From Streptomyces sp. NBC_00510 (GTDB lineage Bacteria; Actinomycetota; Actinomycetes; Streptomycetales; Streptomycetaceae): a DNA stretch of 64,000 nt. A program made the translations under genes and the position numbers. This document shows positions 52,203-60,654 of the stretch, one piece after another. Numbering within the stretch: position 1 is the stretch's first letter; each line of letters opens with the position of its first letter. The notes under the pieces are model-generated. The model had not been told where the DNA came from and did not search any database. It saw only the letters and a program-made list of their open reading frames with translations. The DNA is taken from the NCBI GenBank assembly GCA_036013505.1, contig CP107851.1, forward strand, positions 6,904,501 to 6,968,500. The letters are read 5' to 3'.

Positions 52203-53459
52203 GTGAGACCGATGGACCGCTGCGTCGTCCTCGTGGATGCCGGCTACCTGCTCGGGGCTGCCGCGAGCCTCCTCGCCGGAGAGCCCTCCCGGTCCAGGAT
52301 CACGGTCGACCACGCCGAGGTCGTCGCGGGTCTGCGGGAGCGCGCCGAGAAGGAGACGGGCCAGCCGCTGCTGCGGATCTACTGGTTCGACGGCGCCCCC
52401 GACCGCGTCCCCCAGCCGGAGCACCGGCGACTGCGTGTGATGCCCCGGGTGACGGTCCGCCTGGGCGCGCTGACCCGGACCGACGGCCGCTGGGCGCAGA
52501 AGGGCGTCGACGCGGCCATGCACGCCGAGCTGTCGGAGCTGGCCCGCAACCGCGCCTGCTCCGACGTCGTCCTGGTCACCGGCGACGGCGACCTCCTGCC
52601 CGGCATGATGTCGGCGAAGGAGCACGGCGTCGCCGTCCACCTGTGGGCCGTGCAGGCCGCGGACGGCGACTTCAACCAGTCCGAGGACCTGGTCGCCGAG
52701 GCCGACGAGCGGCGCGTGCTGGACCGGGAGTGGATCACCCGGGCCATCCACGTGCGCGAACCCGCCGGGGTCTGCGCGCCCCTCACCCCGCGGCCCGAGA
52801 TCGCCGCGATCCTGTCCGCGCCGCTGCCCGAGACCACCCGCGGCGCCGAGCCGCAGCCCGCGGCGGACCAGCCCGCGGAGCCGGCCGCCGTCGCGCCCCA
52901 GGTCGTCACCGTCGAGCGCAACGGCACCCGCCCGAGCCCCGAGGCGCCCGCCGCCGCGACCGGCAAGGGCATGGTGCCCACCCCCAAGGACGTCGCCGGC
53001 ATCGTCCACCGCGGGCACTCCGCCCCGCACCCCGCCTCCCCGTCCGCCACCGGGGCCACCCTGCGCTGGTCCTCCGACCGCGGGCTGGTCGGCGGCGCCG
53101 AGGCCGCCGACGCGGGCCTGCCCACGCTGGCCCAGCTCACCAGCCCCGAACAGCGCTGGGCGGACCGCGAGGAGGACATCACCGCCGTCAGCGGCGACCC
53201 GTACGAGGTCGGCCAGGTCTTCGCCCGCCGCTGGATCGGCCGGCTCACCGACACGTCCCACCTCCAGGTGCTCTCCGCCGAGTACCCGCGCGTCCCGCAC
53301 CGCATCGACGGCGAGCTGCTGCGCTACGCCGCCCGGTTCGGGTTGCTGGCCCACAAGGACGACCAGATCGACGAACACGACCGTTACGCCATCCGGGCGG
53401 GCTTCTGGCGCGAGATCGACGCCCGCGCGGTCGTCGCGAGGGCCTCTGCGGGGGAGTGA
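52203..53459 (+). CDS. NYN-domain protein
   Basis: 418 residues. NYN/PIN-like nuclease fold at about 1-175: VVLVDAGYLLGAAAS, LLRIYWFDGAPDRVPQPEH, DAAMHAELSELARNRACSDVVLVTGDGDLLPGM. The acidic residues Asp in DAGY, Asp in FDG and TGDGD would bind metal. A Pro/Ala-rich linker and a C-terminal domain (EVGQVFARRWIGRLTD...) follow. Probably an RNase of the LabA/DUF88 type. GTG 52203 (GGAG ~seven bases before); ATG 52212 also possible. Confidence 0.86.
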   Translation: MRPMDRCVVLVDAGYLLGAAASLLAGEPSRSRITVDHAEVVAGLRERAEKETGQPLLRIYWFDGAPDRVPQPEHRRLRVMPRVTVRLGALTRTDGRWAQKGVDAAMHAELSELARNRACSDVVLVTGDGDLLPGMMSAKEHGVAVHLWAVQAADGDFNQSEDLVAEADERRVLDREWITRAIHVREPAGVCAPLTPRPEIAAILSAPLPETTRGAEPQPAADQPAEPAAVAPQVVTVERNGTRPSPEAPAAATGKGMVPTPKDVAGIVHRGHSAPHPASPSATGATLRWSSDRGLVGGAEAADAGLPTLAQLTSPEQRWADREEDITAVSGDPYEVGQVFARRWIGRLTDTSHLQVLSAEYPRVPHRIDGELLRYAARFGLLAHKDDQIDEHDRYAIRAGFWREIDARAVVARASAGE

Positions 53460-53506
53460 GCGCGCCCGGACCCGACCCTGCGGCACGTCCCGGCCGGGAT
53501 GCAGCG

Positions 53507-53523
53507 TAGGCTCGATGCTCGTG
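53507..53523 (+). promoter_or_regulatory. -10 and leaderless start of the ABC exporter genes
   Basis: TAGGCT (53507-53512), eight bases before GTG 53521; a typical leaderless layout. Confidence 0.45.
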
Positions 53524-54534
53524 AGTACGGGCACGGAACAGGGCGCCACCACGCGGACGGCGATGGTGGTGACCGTGCGCGGGCTGGTGAAGAGCTATCC
53601 GGGCGGGCGGGGGCGGCGCGGCGCCGCGAGCCCCCCGGTGCGCGCCAACGACGGCATCGACCTGGACATCCGGGGCGGTGAGATCTTCGGGCTGCTCGGC
53701 CCCAACGGTGCCGGGAAGACCACCCTGGTACGCCAGTTGACGGGGCTGCTGCGCCCCGACGCGGGCACCGTCCAGCTCCTCGGGCACGACCTCGTCCGGC
53801 ACCCGGAGCGCGCGGCGCGGCTGGTCGGCTACCTCGGTCAGGAGTCGAGCGCGCTGGACGAGCTGACCGTCGCCCTGGCCGCCGAGACCACCGGACGGCT
53901 GCGCGGCCTGGACGCCAGGGCCGCGCGCGCCGAGCGGGACGCCGTCCTGGAGGAACTGGACCTGACGGCCCTGGCCTCACGGCCGGTGAAGAGGCTGTCG
54001 GGCGGGGAACGGCGGCTCGCCTGCTTCGCCGCCGCCCTGGTGGGCGAGCGGCCGGTGCTCGTGCTGGACGAGCCGACCACCGCCATGGACCCGGTCGCCC
54101 GGCGGGCGGTGTGGGCGGCGGTCGACCGGCGGCGCGCCGAACGCGGCACCACGGTGCTGCTGGTCACCCACAACGTGATCGAGGCGGAGACCGTACTGGA
54201 CCGGGTCGCGGTCATCGACGACGGCCGGGTCATCGCCTGCGACACCCCGGCCGGGCTGAAGGCACTCGTCGCCGACGAGGTACGGCTGGACCTGGTGTGG
54301 CGGGACGCGCCCCCGCTGGCGGTGCCCGCCGTGGCGGCCCTGCGCGACGCCGCCCACGTCACCGGGCGCCGCTGGACGCTGCGGCTGCCGCAGCAGCGGG
54401 CCCGTTCCGTGGTCGCCGAGCTGACCGGCGGCCCGGCCTTCGGCGCGCTCGACGATTTCACCCTGACGGCGCCGAGCCTGGAGGATGTCTACCTGGCGCT
54501 CGGCGGTCGCCGGAAGGGACTGGTCAAGGCGTGA
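53521..54534 (+). CDS. ABC exporter ATP-binding protein
   Basis: 337 residues from GTG 53521. Walker A GPNGAGKTTL, signature LSGGERR, Walker B LVLDEPTTAMD, His in LLVTHNV. The C-terminal 90 residues are a DUF4162-like domain. Exporter of the DrrA/NatA type, partner of the permease downstream. ATG 53515 and ATG 53563 are alternatives; the -10 favours GTG 53521. Confidence 0.92.
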   Translation: MSTGTEQGATTRTAMVVTVRGLVKSYPGGRGRRGAASPPVRANDGIDLDIRGGEIFGLLGPNGAGKTTLVRQLTGLLRPDAGTVQLLGHDLVRHPERAARLVGYLGQESSALDELTVALAAETTGRLRGLDARAARAERDAVLEELDLTALASRPVKRLSGGERRLACFAAALVGERPVLVLDEPTTAMDPVARRAVWAAVDRRRAERGTTVLLVTHNVIEAETVLDRVAVIDDGRVIACDTPAGLKALVADEVRLDLVWRDAPPLAVPAVAALRDAAHVTGRRWTLRLPQQRARSVVAELTGGPAFGALDDFTLTAPSLEDVYLALGGRRKGLVKA

Positions 54535-54626
54535 ACGGCGGCAACGGCGGAGACGTGACCCTGGACGTGGACCGGAACGTGGACCTGGACGTGCGCGGCA
54601 CCGCGCAGCGGGGCGGCGTGGAGTGA
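54531..54626 (+). CDS. 31-residue coupling mini-ORF between ABC ATPase and permease
   Basis: GTG at 54531 overlaps the ATPase stop as GTGA, and TGA at 54624-54626 overlaps the permease GTG as GTGA. Thirty-one codons, MNGGNGGDVTLDVDRNV then DLDVRGTAQRGGVE. No family. With both ends overlapping by four bases it could hand ribosomes from ATPase to permease; a real product is not certain. Confidence 0.45.
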   Translation: MNGGNGGDVTLDVDRNVDLDVRGTAQRGGVE

Positions 54627-55453
54627 CGATCATCTCCACGGGAGCGGACACCCGGACGGCGGCACCGGCGGCGCCCGCCGCCCCCCTCGGCGAGGCGGCC
54701 GCGACGCTCGCCCCGCGCGCCCGGCTGCTGCCGGCGATGGCGGCGGTGTACCGGGCGCAACTGTCCCGGGCGAAGGTCGCCCGGATCCCGCTGCTGTTCG
54801 TGGCGACCTTCCAGTCGGTCGGCATCATGATCATGATGCGTGGCGTCGTCGACGGCGGCCCGGCCGCGCGCGCGGTGGTCGCCGGGTCGAGCGTGCTGGT
54901 CGTCGCCTTCGTGGCGCTGAACCTGCTGGCCCAGTACTTCGGGCAGCTGCGCGCCTCCGGCGGGCTCGACCACTACGCCACCCTGCCGGTGCCACCGGCC
55001 GCCGTGGTGCTGGGCGTGGCGGGCGCGTACGCGTCCTTCACCGTGCCCGGGACGCTCGTGACGGCGGGCATCGGCTGTGCGCTGTTCCAGCTGCCATTCG
55101 CCCACCTGTGGATCCTCGCCGCGGTCATCCCGCTGGCGGGGGCCGCGCTGTCCGGGCTGGGCGCGGCGCTCGGGCTGCTCGCGCCGCGCCAGGAGCTGGC
55201 CACCCTCGCCGGTCAGCTCGGCATGTCCGCGGCGCTGCTGCTGGGTGTGCTGCCGGCCGGCAACCTCCCCCAGCCCATCGGCTACGTACGGGACCTGCTG
55301 CCCTCCACCTACGGCGTGGAGGCCTTCATCCGCAGCTTCGACGCCCACCCCGACTGGCTGGCGATCACCACCGACCTGTCGGTGTGCGCGGCCGTGGGCC
55401 TGGTGTCGCTGGCCGTGGCCACCTGGGCCTACCGCCGGGCGGCCTGTCGGTGA
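54623..55453 (+). CDS. ABC-2 type exporter permease
   Basis: 276 residues. Short Ala/Pro-rich head, then six membrane spans in the ABC2 pattern. The loop ASGGLDHYATLPVPPAAVVLG is family-typical. GTG at 54623. Substrate not evident; may export a small molecule or peptide. Confidence 0.9.
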   Translation: MTIISTGADTRTAAPAAPAAPLGEAAATLAPRARLLPAMAAVYRAQLSRAKVARIPLLFVATFQSVGIMIMMRGVVDGGPAARAVVAGSSVLVVAFVALNLLAQYFGQLRASGGLDHYATLPVPPAAVVLGVAGAYASFTVPGTLVTAGIGCALFQLPFAHLWILAAVIPLAGAALSGLGAALGLLAPRQELATLAGQLGMSAALLLGVLPAGNLPQPIGYVRDLLPSTYGVEAFIRSFDAHPDWLAITTDLSVCAAVGLVSLAVATWAYRRAACR

Positions 55454-55520
55454 CCCGTGGGTGTGGTGCCGGTGAGGTGCCGGTGCCGCGTGCCACGGAC
55501 GGACCTGGCACGATGGCAGG

Positions 55521-56129
55521 GTGACCGCACCCCTGACCCCCCATGATCAATGGCCGCCCGCGCCGCTGCCGCCGTTCCCGCAGCAGGAGAGCCGCATGGA
55601 TCCCGTCCGGGAGCTCAAGAGCGGCGCGCTGACCGCGGTGCTCGTGGCCGTGGCGGGCGTGGTCCTCGGCCTGCTGTGGCTGTGGCTCGCGCCACGGATC
55701 CCGCTGGTCTCCGACGGCAAGGCGGTCTACCTCAAGGACACCGAGGGGGAGCAGGCGATCGGCGCCGACGGCGTCTTCGTGCTGCTCGGGCTCGGCATCG
55801 GGGTGCTGACCGGGGCCGTCGTCTTCTGGCGCAACCGGCGCGGGGGCGTCGGCGTCGTCCTCGGCATGGCGGTGGGCGCGGTACTGGGCTCCCTGCTCGC
55901 CTGGCGGCTGGGCACCTGGCTCGGCCCCACCAGCGACCTGATCGCGCACGCCAGGGCGGTCGGTGCGAAGAAGGTGTTCGACGGCCCCCTCGCACTGCAG
56001 GCCAAGGGCGCGCTCCTGGCCTGGCCCACAGGGGCCGTCCTCACCCATCTGCTGCTCACCACGGGTTTGGGCCCGCGCGACGAGCAGCCCCCCACCGTGC
56101 AGTGGACGCCGCCGCCCCCGGGCGCGTGA
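55521..56129 (+). CDS. Uncharacterised four-span membrane protein
   Basis: 202 residues from GTG 55521. A Pro-rich head MTAPLTPHDQWPPAPLPPFP, then four hydrophobic segments at about 40-57, 85-101, 108-126 and 163-180. Resembles actinobacterial DUF2567 membrane proteins, but I am not sure of the assignment. CACGAT before the GTG may be a -10. Tail rich in Pro. Confidence 0.7.
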   Translation: MTAPLTPHDQWPPAPLPPFPQQESRMDPVRELKSGALTAVLVAVAGVVLGLLWLWLAPRIPLVSDGKAVYLKDTEGEQAIGADGVFVLLGLGIGVLTGAVVFWRNRRGGVGVVLGMAVGAVLGSLLAWRLGTWLGPTSDLIAHARAVGAKKVFDGPLALQAKGALLAWPTGAVLTHLLLTTGLGPRDEQPPTVQWTPPPPGA

Positions 56130-56144
56130 CCCGGGGCCCGGAGG

Positions 56145-56219
56145 TCACGCCGGGCGCCTGCCGTGGTTGGCGTTGCGCTTCTTGATCCGCCACTTGCGCT
56201 TGCGGGTGCGCTTGGACAT
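56145..56219 (-). CDS. 24-residue basic protein, probably ribosomal (bL37-like)
   Basis: ATG at 56219, GGGGAGG six bases before it. The peptide has Lys/Arg at more than half of its positions: it starts MSKRTRKRKWR and ends NANHGRRPA. The NHGxRP ending is one I associate with the small actinobacterial large-subunit protein bL37; I am not certain. Too short for ordinary gene callers. No overlap with neighbours. Confidence 0.7.
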   Translation of the reverse strand: MSKRTRKRKWRIKKRNANHGRRPA

Positions 56220-56285
56220 CGGGCCTCCCCTGAACCGGGTGTGCTTCCCGGCAGAGTGCGCCCGTACGGCCCCGCCGTCCAGGGG

Positions 56286-56786
56286 TCAGGCGCGACCGAT
56301 CGGCGCGACGACCGCGTCCGTGAGCCGCACCAGGTCCTGCGGCGCCAGCTCGACCTCCAGGCCGCGCTTGCCCGCCGAGACGAAGACCGAGGGGTGCTCC
56401 AGCGCGGAGGCGTCCACCACGGTGCGCAGCCGCTTGCGCTGCCCCAGCGGGGAGATGCCGCCCCTGACGTATCCGGTGGTCCGCTCGGCGGCGGCCGGAT
56501 CCGCCATCCCGGCGCGCTTCCCGCCGGCCGCGGAGGCCAGCGCCTTGAGGTCCAGTGAGCCCGCGACGGGGACGACGGCGACGGTCAGCGCCCCGTCCAC
56601 GTCGGCGACGAGGGTCTTGAACACCCGGTCGGGGGAGGTGCCCAGCGCCTGCGCGGCCTCCTCCCCGTAGCCGAGCTCCGATGCGGGGTCATGCGCGTAC
56701 GCGTGCACGGTGAAGGCGGCACCCGCCTTCTCCAGGGCGACGGTGGCGGGCGTGCCGCCGGAGGATGACTGCTTCTTCTTGGCCAT
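56286..56786 (-). CDS. ybaK: YbaK/EbsC-type Cys-tRNA(Pro) deacylase
   Basis: 166 residues. ATP-independent YbaK fold: FTVHAYAHDPASELGYGEEAAQALG, RVFKTLVADVDG, KALASAAGGKRAGMADPAAAERTTGYVRGGISPLGQRKRL. Hydrolyses mischarged Cys-tRNA(Pro). ATG at 56786 with only a weak ribosome site; 17 bases from the preceding gene, so probably coupled to it. Confidence 0.93.
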   Translation of the reverse strand: MAKKKQSSSGGTPATVALEKAGAAFTVHAYAHDPASELGYGEEAAQALGTSPDRVFKTLVADVDGALTVAVVPVAGSLDLKALASAAGGKRAGMADPAAAERTTGYVRGGISPLGQRKRLRTVVDASALEHPSVFVSAGKRGLEVELAPQDLVRLTDAVVAPIGRA

Positions 56787-56803
56787 GGCGCTGTGAGGAT
56801 ACG

Positions 56804-57511
56804 TCAGTTCGGGCTCGGGACCTGCCGGGTCAGGTCCACGGCGGGCAGGGTGCCCAGCTTGTTGATGACGGCCGCCTCGCGGCGCAGCAGCCGCAGTTCC
56901 CGCTCCAGCCGGGCCGCGGTGTCCGGGGCCTCCAGCAGGGCCTGCTTCTCCGGGGTCTCGGCGACGGTCGCGGCCGCCACCAGGTACGACAGCACGGTCG
57001 GGTCGTCCGGCAGCTCCTGGCTCCCTGCCAGGCTCCGCTCCCGCGCCCCCGCCAGCCGCTTCTGGTAGGTGCGGAAGGCCCGCGCCACGTCGGCCGCCAG
57101 CGCCCCCGACCCGGTGCCGGGCTCCTCCGGGACCTCCTCGACCTCTCCGACCAGGTACGGGCCGGAGGCGTCCACCGACAGCAGCCGGAAGCGCGTCGTA
57201 CCGGTCGCCACGACGTCGAAGCCGCCGTCCTCGCGCTCCCCGATCGTCGCCGCGTCCGCGATGCAGCCCAGCGCGTACAGCGCCCCCGACAGGTCCGGCG
57301 CGTACCCGGCCGCGGCCTCCTGCGCCCCGGCGGGGGCGACCTCGTGGCCGTCCCGGATCGCCACGACGCCGAAGGTGCGCGGCGCGTCCTCCGGCAGGGC
57401 CAGCAGGTCGCGGAAGAGCGCGCGGTAGCGCTCCTCGAAGACGTTCAGCGGCAGCACGAGGCCCGGGAAGAGGACGGAGCCGAGCGGGAAGAGCGGAAGA
57501 CGAGCGGTCAC
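56804..57511 (-). CDS. LON-substrate-binding-domain protein
   Basis: 235 residues. LPLFPLGSVLFPGLVLPLNVFEERYR is the typical opening of the N-terminal (substrate) domain of Lon protease, here on its own. Role unknown. GTG 57511: the minus strand before it reads TAGGAT, eight bases, GTG, a leaderless start; an upstream TTG at 57520 would be overlapped by the -10. Confidence 0.88.
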   Translation of the reverse strand: MTARLPLFPLGSVLFPGLVLPLNVFEERYRALFRDLLALPEDAPRTFGVVAIRDGHEVAPAGAQEAAAGYAPDLSGALYALGCIADAATIGEREDGGFDVVATGTTRFRLLSVDASGPYLVGEVEEVPEEPGTGSGALAADVARAFRTYQKRLAGARERSLAGSQELPDDPTVLSYLVAAATVAETPEKQALLEAPDTAARLERELRLLRREAAVINKLGTLPAVDLTRQVPSPN

Positions 57512-57629
57512 GGTCAGCAATCCTAGGGCCTGCGGCGTTCACCCCCATCGTCGTCCTCGTCCCGCACCACCCGTTTTCGCCCCGGACGGCCCGTATGCGG
57601 TCATCGCCGGGCCCGCCGCCGCGACGGCG

Positions 57630-59201
57630 TCAGCCGCGGCGCAGGAGGCGGGAGGCGCCGGCGGCGACCGTGGTGGCGAGGATCCAGCCGAGCATGCTGA
57701 GGACCGCGGCGGCCCATTGGGCGTTGCCCGTCAGGCGCCAGGCGTTGTCCTGGCCGAGGTTGATGACCGGCAGGAGCAGGTCGAGGGCGAAGAGGGAGGG
57801 GTTCCAGTCGGGGAAGGCGCCGCCGTCGACGGGATCGGGCCTGCCGTGCGCGGTGAAGAAGACCGCGCCGAAGGCCCAGAGCAGCGCCATCCATATGGCG
57901 GCGCGGCCCGGGCGGTAGCCGTAGCCGACGGTCACGTCCTGCAGGTAGCCCCACAGCTTGCCCGCGAGGGGGAGGGTCTCGCGGCGCCGGCGTTGCTTGG
58001 CCAGCAGCACCTCGCGGGCGTCGGCGTCCTCGCCGCTCGCGCGCAGGGCGGCCGACAGGTGCTCGTACGGCTCGGGGCTGTACTCCGGGGTGGCCGCGGC
58101 CAGCCAGGCGATCCGGGCGCGCAGCGGGAAGGCGCCCTCGGGGCTGAGGGAGCCGTAGGCGAAGCCGGTCAGGTCGAGACCGCCGGCGTCGGGCCAGCAG
58201 GTACGGCTGTCCGTGAGGTTGCCCACCCGCGCGCCGGCCAGCGAGATCGTCCCGGTCGGCGGCTGGTCGAGGGTGAGCCGCAGCTCGGGCGTCTGGATCC
58301 GGCGCAGCGACAGCTGCTGGCCGCCGGTGAGCCGGAACCGCGCCTGGTGGATGATCACCGCGTTGCCGAACCGGCCGTCGTCCAGCCGCACCCCGCCGTC
58401 CGAGCTGAAGCGCCGGGTGCGCACGCCCAGCGGCGGGGTGCCGCCGCCGGAGCCGCCGGTGCCGACGTAGCCCGCGCTCAGGTAGAGGGTGTGCTCGACG
58501 GTGACCCGGGCCGCGTTGAGCGCGTAGCGCCCGTACGGGTTGTGCAGCCGGCTGCCGCGCAGGCTGAGCCGGCCGCCGATGCGGGCGCTGCGCAGGCTGA
58601 TCTCGCCGGTCGCCTCGATCAGTTCGGCCTCGACGTCCTGGGCGACGCTGAGCCCGTCGGCCGCCAGCGCCCGGCCGTGCCGGTCCTTGCGCAGGGTGAT
58701 CTGGTTGAGCAGCAGGTCCGTGCCGATGTGGGCGTCGGTGAGCCGTATCCCGCCCTCGATCGTGCACTGCGGCAGGTGCAGGTCCCCCGAGGTGTGCAGA
58801 CGGGCCGCCTCCAGCCGCGGTATGGCGCAGCGCACCATGCGCAGGGTCGTGAAGCTGCACTCCGCGAGCAGCACCTGCTGCTCGAAGCGGCAGTCGTGCA
58901 GCTCCACGTACGGCACCACCGTGCCGCCCGAGAGGTTGAGCTGCCCGCTGATCTGGGCCCCGGACAGCTTCACGCACGACACGCGCCCCGAGGCGGCCTG
59001 CGGCCCGTCAAGCAGCAGCTTGGCGATCACCTCGGCCCGTACCGTGCGGTCCGGTCCCCAGAAGCGGTCGGCGGCCGGGTCGTCCCGCTCCGGGATCCCG
59101 GTGCGCAGGTCGTACAGCTCTCCCCGGCGGAAGGCCTCCCACAGGCCCTGCTCCACAGCGCTCCAGTCGTGCGGCGGCGCGACGTCCGACGGCTCGGTCA
59201 C
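57630..59201 (-). CDS. Large protein with beta-helix-like repeats and C-terminal membrane spans
   Basis: 523 residues from GTG 59201. A head (DWSAVEQGLWEAFRRGELYDLR), a central region with many I/L-S/T-G/A-rich imperfect repeats (VKLSGAQISGQLNLSGG, HLPQCTIEGGIRLTDAHIG, EISLRSARIGGRLSLRG) like pentapeptide or bactofilin-type beta-helices, then two to three membrane spans (from about 433). Similar proteins are loosely annotated as membrane oxidoreductases; I see no cofactor motif. Function unknown. Confidence 0.8.
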   Translation of the reverse strand: MTEPSDVAPPHDWSAVEQGLWEAFRRGELYDLRTGIPERDDPAADRFWGPDRTVRAEVIAKLLLDGPQAASGRVSCVKLSGAQISGQLNLSGGTVVPYVELHDCRFEQQVLLAECSFTTLRMVRCAIPRLEAARLHTSGDLHLPQCTIEGGIRLTDAHIGTDLLLNQITLRKDRHGRALAADGLSVAQDVEAELIEATGEISLRSARIGGRLSLRGSRLHNPYGRYALNAARVTVEHTLYLSAGYVGTGGSGGGTPPLGVRTRRFSSDGGVRLDDGRFGNAVIIHQARFRLTGGQQLSLRRIQTPELRLTLDQPPTGTISLAGARVGNLTDSRTCWPDAGGLDLTGFAYGSLSPEGAFPLRARIAWLAAATPEYSPEPYEHLSAALRASGEDADAREVLLAKQRRRRETLPLAGKLWGYLQDVTVGYGYRPGRAAIWMALLWAFGAVFFTAHGRPDPVDGGAFPDWNPSLFALDLLLPVINLGQDNAWRLTGNAQWAAAVLSMLGWILATTVAAGASRLLRRG

Positions 59202-59318
59202 CGGTTTCCCTCCCGTGGCTGGCGACGACGACGGAAACGCTAGCCCGGGAGATCATGGGACGGGGCCCGTACGCGTATCACGGACTGATACTCGACGAAG
59301 GCCGTGAGGGCGGTTCTC

Positions 59319-59324
59319 TACACT
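59319..59324 (+). promoter_or_regulatory. -10 of the histidine operon
   Basis: TACACT seven bases before GTG 59332, with GGGAGG between; transcript start would be at or just before the start codon. No his leader peptide or attenuator is visible. Confidence 0.5.
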
Positions 59325-59331
59325 TGGGAGG

Positions 59332-60654
59332 GTGATCTCCCGAATCGATCTGCGCGGCGACGCCTTCCCGGCGGACGGCGTCGACCGCGACCTGCTGCCC
59401 CGTGCCGAGCTCGACGTCGAGGCCGCACTGGAGAAGGTGCGCCCGATCTGCGAGGACGTGAAGCATCGTGGCACCGCGGCACTGATCGACTACGCGGAGA
59501 AGTTCGACGGCGTCACCATCGACCGGGTGCGCGTTCCGGCCGAGGCGCTGACCCGGGCCCTGGCGGAGCTGGACCCGAAGGTGTGGGCCGCGCTGGAGGA
59601 GTCGGTCCGCCGGGCCCGGCTCGTCCACGGCGAGCAGCGCCGCACCGACCACACCACGCAGGTCGTGCCGGGCGGCACCGTCACCGAGCGCTGGGTGCCG
59701 GTGGACCGCGTGGGCCTGTACGTGCCCGGCGGCCGCTCGGTCTACCCGTCCTCCGTGGTGATGAACGTGGTGCCCGCGCAGGAGGCCAAGGTCGGCTCGA
59801 TGGCCGTCGCCTCCCCGCCGCAGAAGGAGTTCGGCGGGCTCCCGCACCCGACGATCCTCGCCGCGTGCGCGCTGCTCGGCGTGGACGAGGTGTACGCCGC
59901 GGGCGGCGCCCAGGCCGTCGCGATGTTCGCCTACGGCACCGAGGAGTGCCGTCCGGTGAACATGGTCACCGGGCCCGGCAACATCTGGGTCGCCGCCGCC
60001 AAGCGCCTGCTCAAGGGCCGCATCGGCATCGACGCGGAGGCCGGCCCGACCGAGATCGCCATCCTCGCCGACGCCACCGCCGACCCGGTGCACGTCGCCG
60101 CCGACCTGATCAGCCAGGCCGAGCACGACCCGCTGGCCGCCGCCGTCCTGGTCACCGACTCCGTGGACCTCGCCGAGGCGGTGGAGAAGGAGCTGGTGAC
60201 CCAGGTCGCCGCGACCAGGCACGTCGAGGACCGGATCGCCCCCGCGCTGTCCGGCCGCCAGTCCGGCATCGTCCTGGTCGACGGGATCGAGCAGGGCCTG
60301 CAGGTGGTGGACGCCTACGCGGCCGAGCACCTGGAGATCCAGACCGCGGACGCCGCCGCCGTCGCCGCCCGGGTGCGCAACGCGGGCGCGGTCTTCGTCG
60401 GCGCGTACGCGCCCGTCTCGCTCGGCGACTACGCGGCGGGCTCCAACCACGTCCTGCCCACCGGCGGCTGTGCCTGCCACTCCTCGGGCCTGTCCGTGCA
60501 GTCCTTCCTGCGCGGCATCCACGTCGTGGACTACACCCGCGAGGCGCTCGCCGAGATCGCCGCGCACGTGGTGACCCTGGCCGACGCCGAGGACCTGCCC
60601 GCGCACGGCGCCGCGGTCCGCGCCCGATTCGATTGGACGGTACCGGGTCCGTGA
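59332..60654 (+). CDS. hisD: Histidinol dehydrogenase HisD
   Basis: 440 residues, full length. Signatures: DRVGLYVPGGRSVYPSSVVMN, YAAGGAQAVAMFAYGTE, VTGPGNIWVAAAKRLL, AGPTEIAILAD, and zinc-site region ISQAEHDPLAAAVLV. Oxidises L-histidinol to histidine with NAD+. GTG at 59332; stop overlaps hisC by four bases. Confidence 0.97.
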   Translation: MISRIDLRGDAFPADGVDRDLLPRAELDVEAALEKVRPICEDVKHRGTAALIDYAEKFDGVTIDRVRVPAEALTRALAELDPKVWAALEESVRRARLVHGEQRRTDHTTQVVPGGTVTERWVPVDRVGLYVPGGRSVYPSSVVMNVVPAQEAKVGSMAVASPPQKEFGGLPHPTILAACALLGVDEVYAAGGAQAVAMFAYGTEECRPVNMVTGPGNIWVAAAKRLLKGRIGIDAEAGPTEIAILADATADPVHVAADLISQAEHDPLAAAVLVTDSVDLAEAVEKELVTQVAATRHVEDRIAPALSGRQSGIVLVDGIEQGLQVVDAYAAEHLEIQTADAAAVAARVRNAGAVFVGAYAPVSLGDYAAGSNHVLPTGGCACHSSGLSVQSFLRGIHVVDYTREALAEIAAHVVTLADAEDLPAHGAAVRARFDWTVPGP

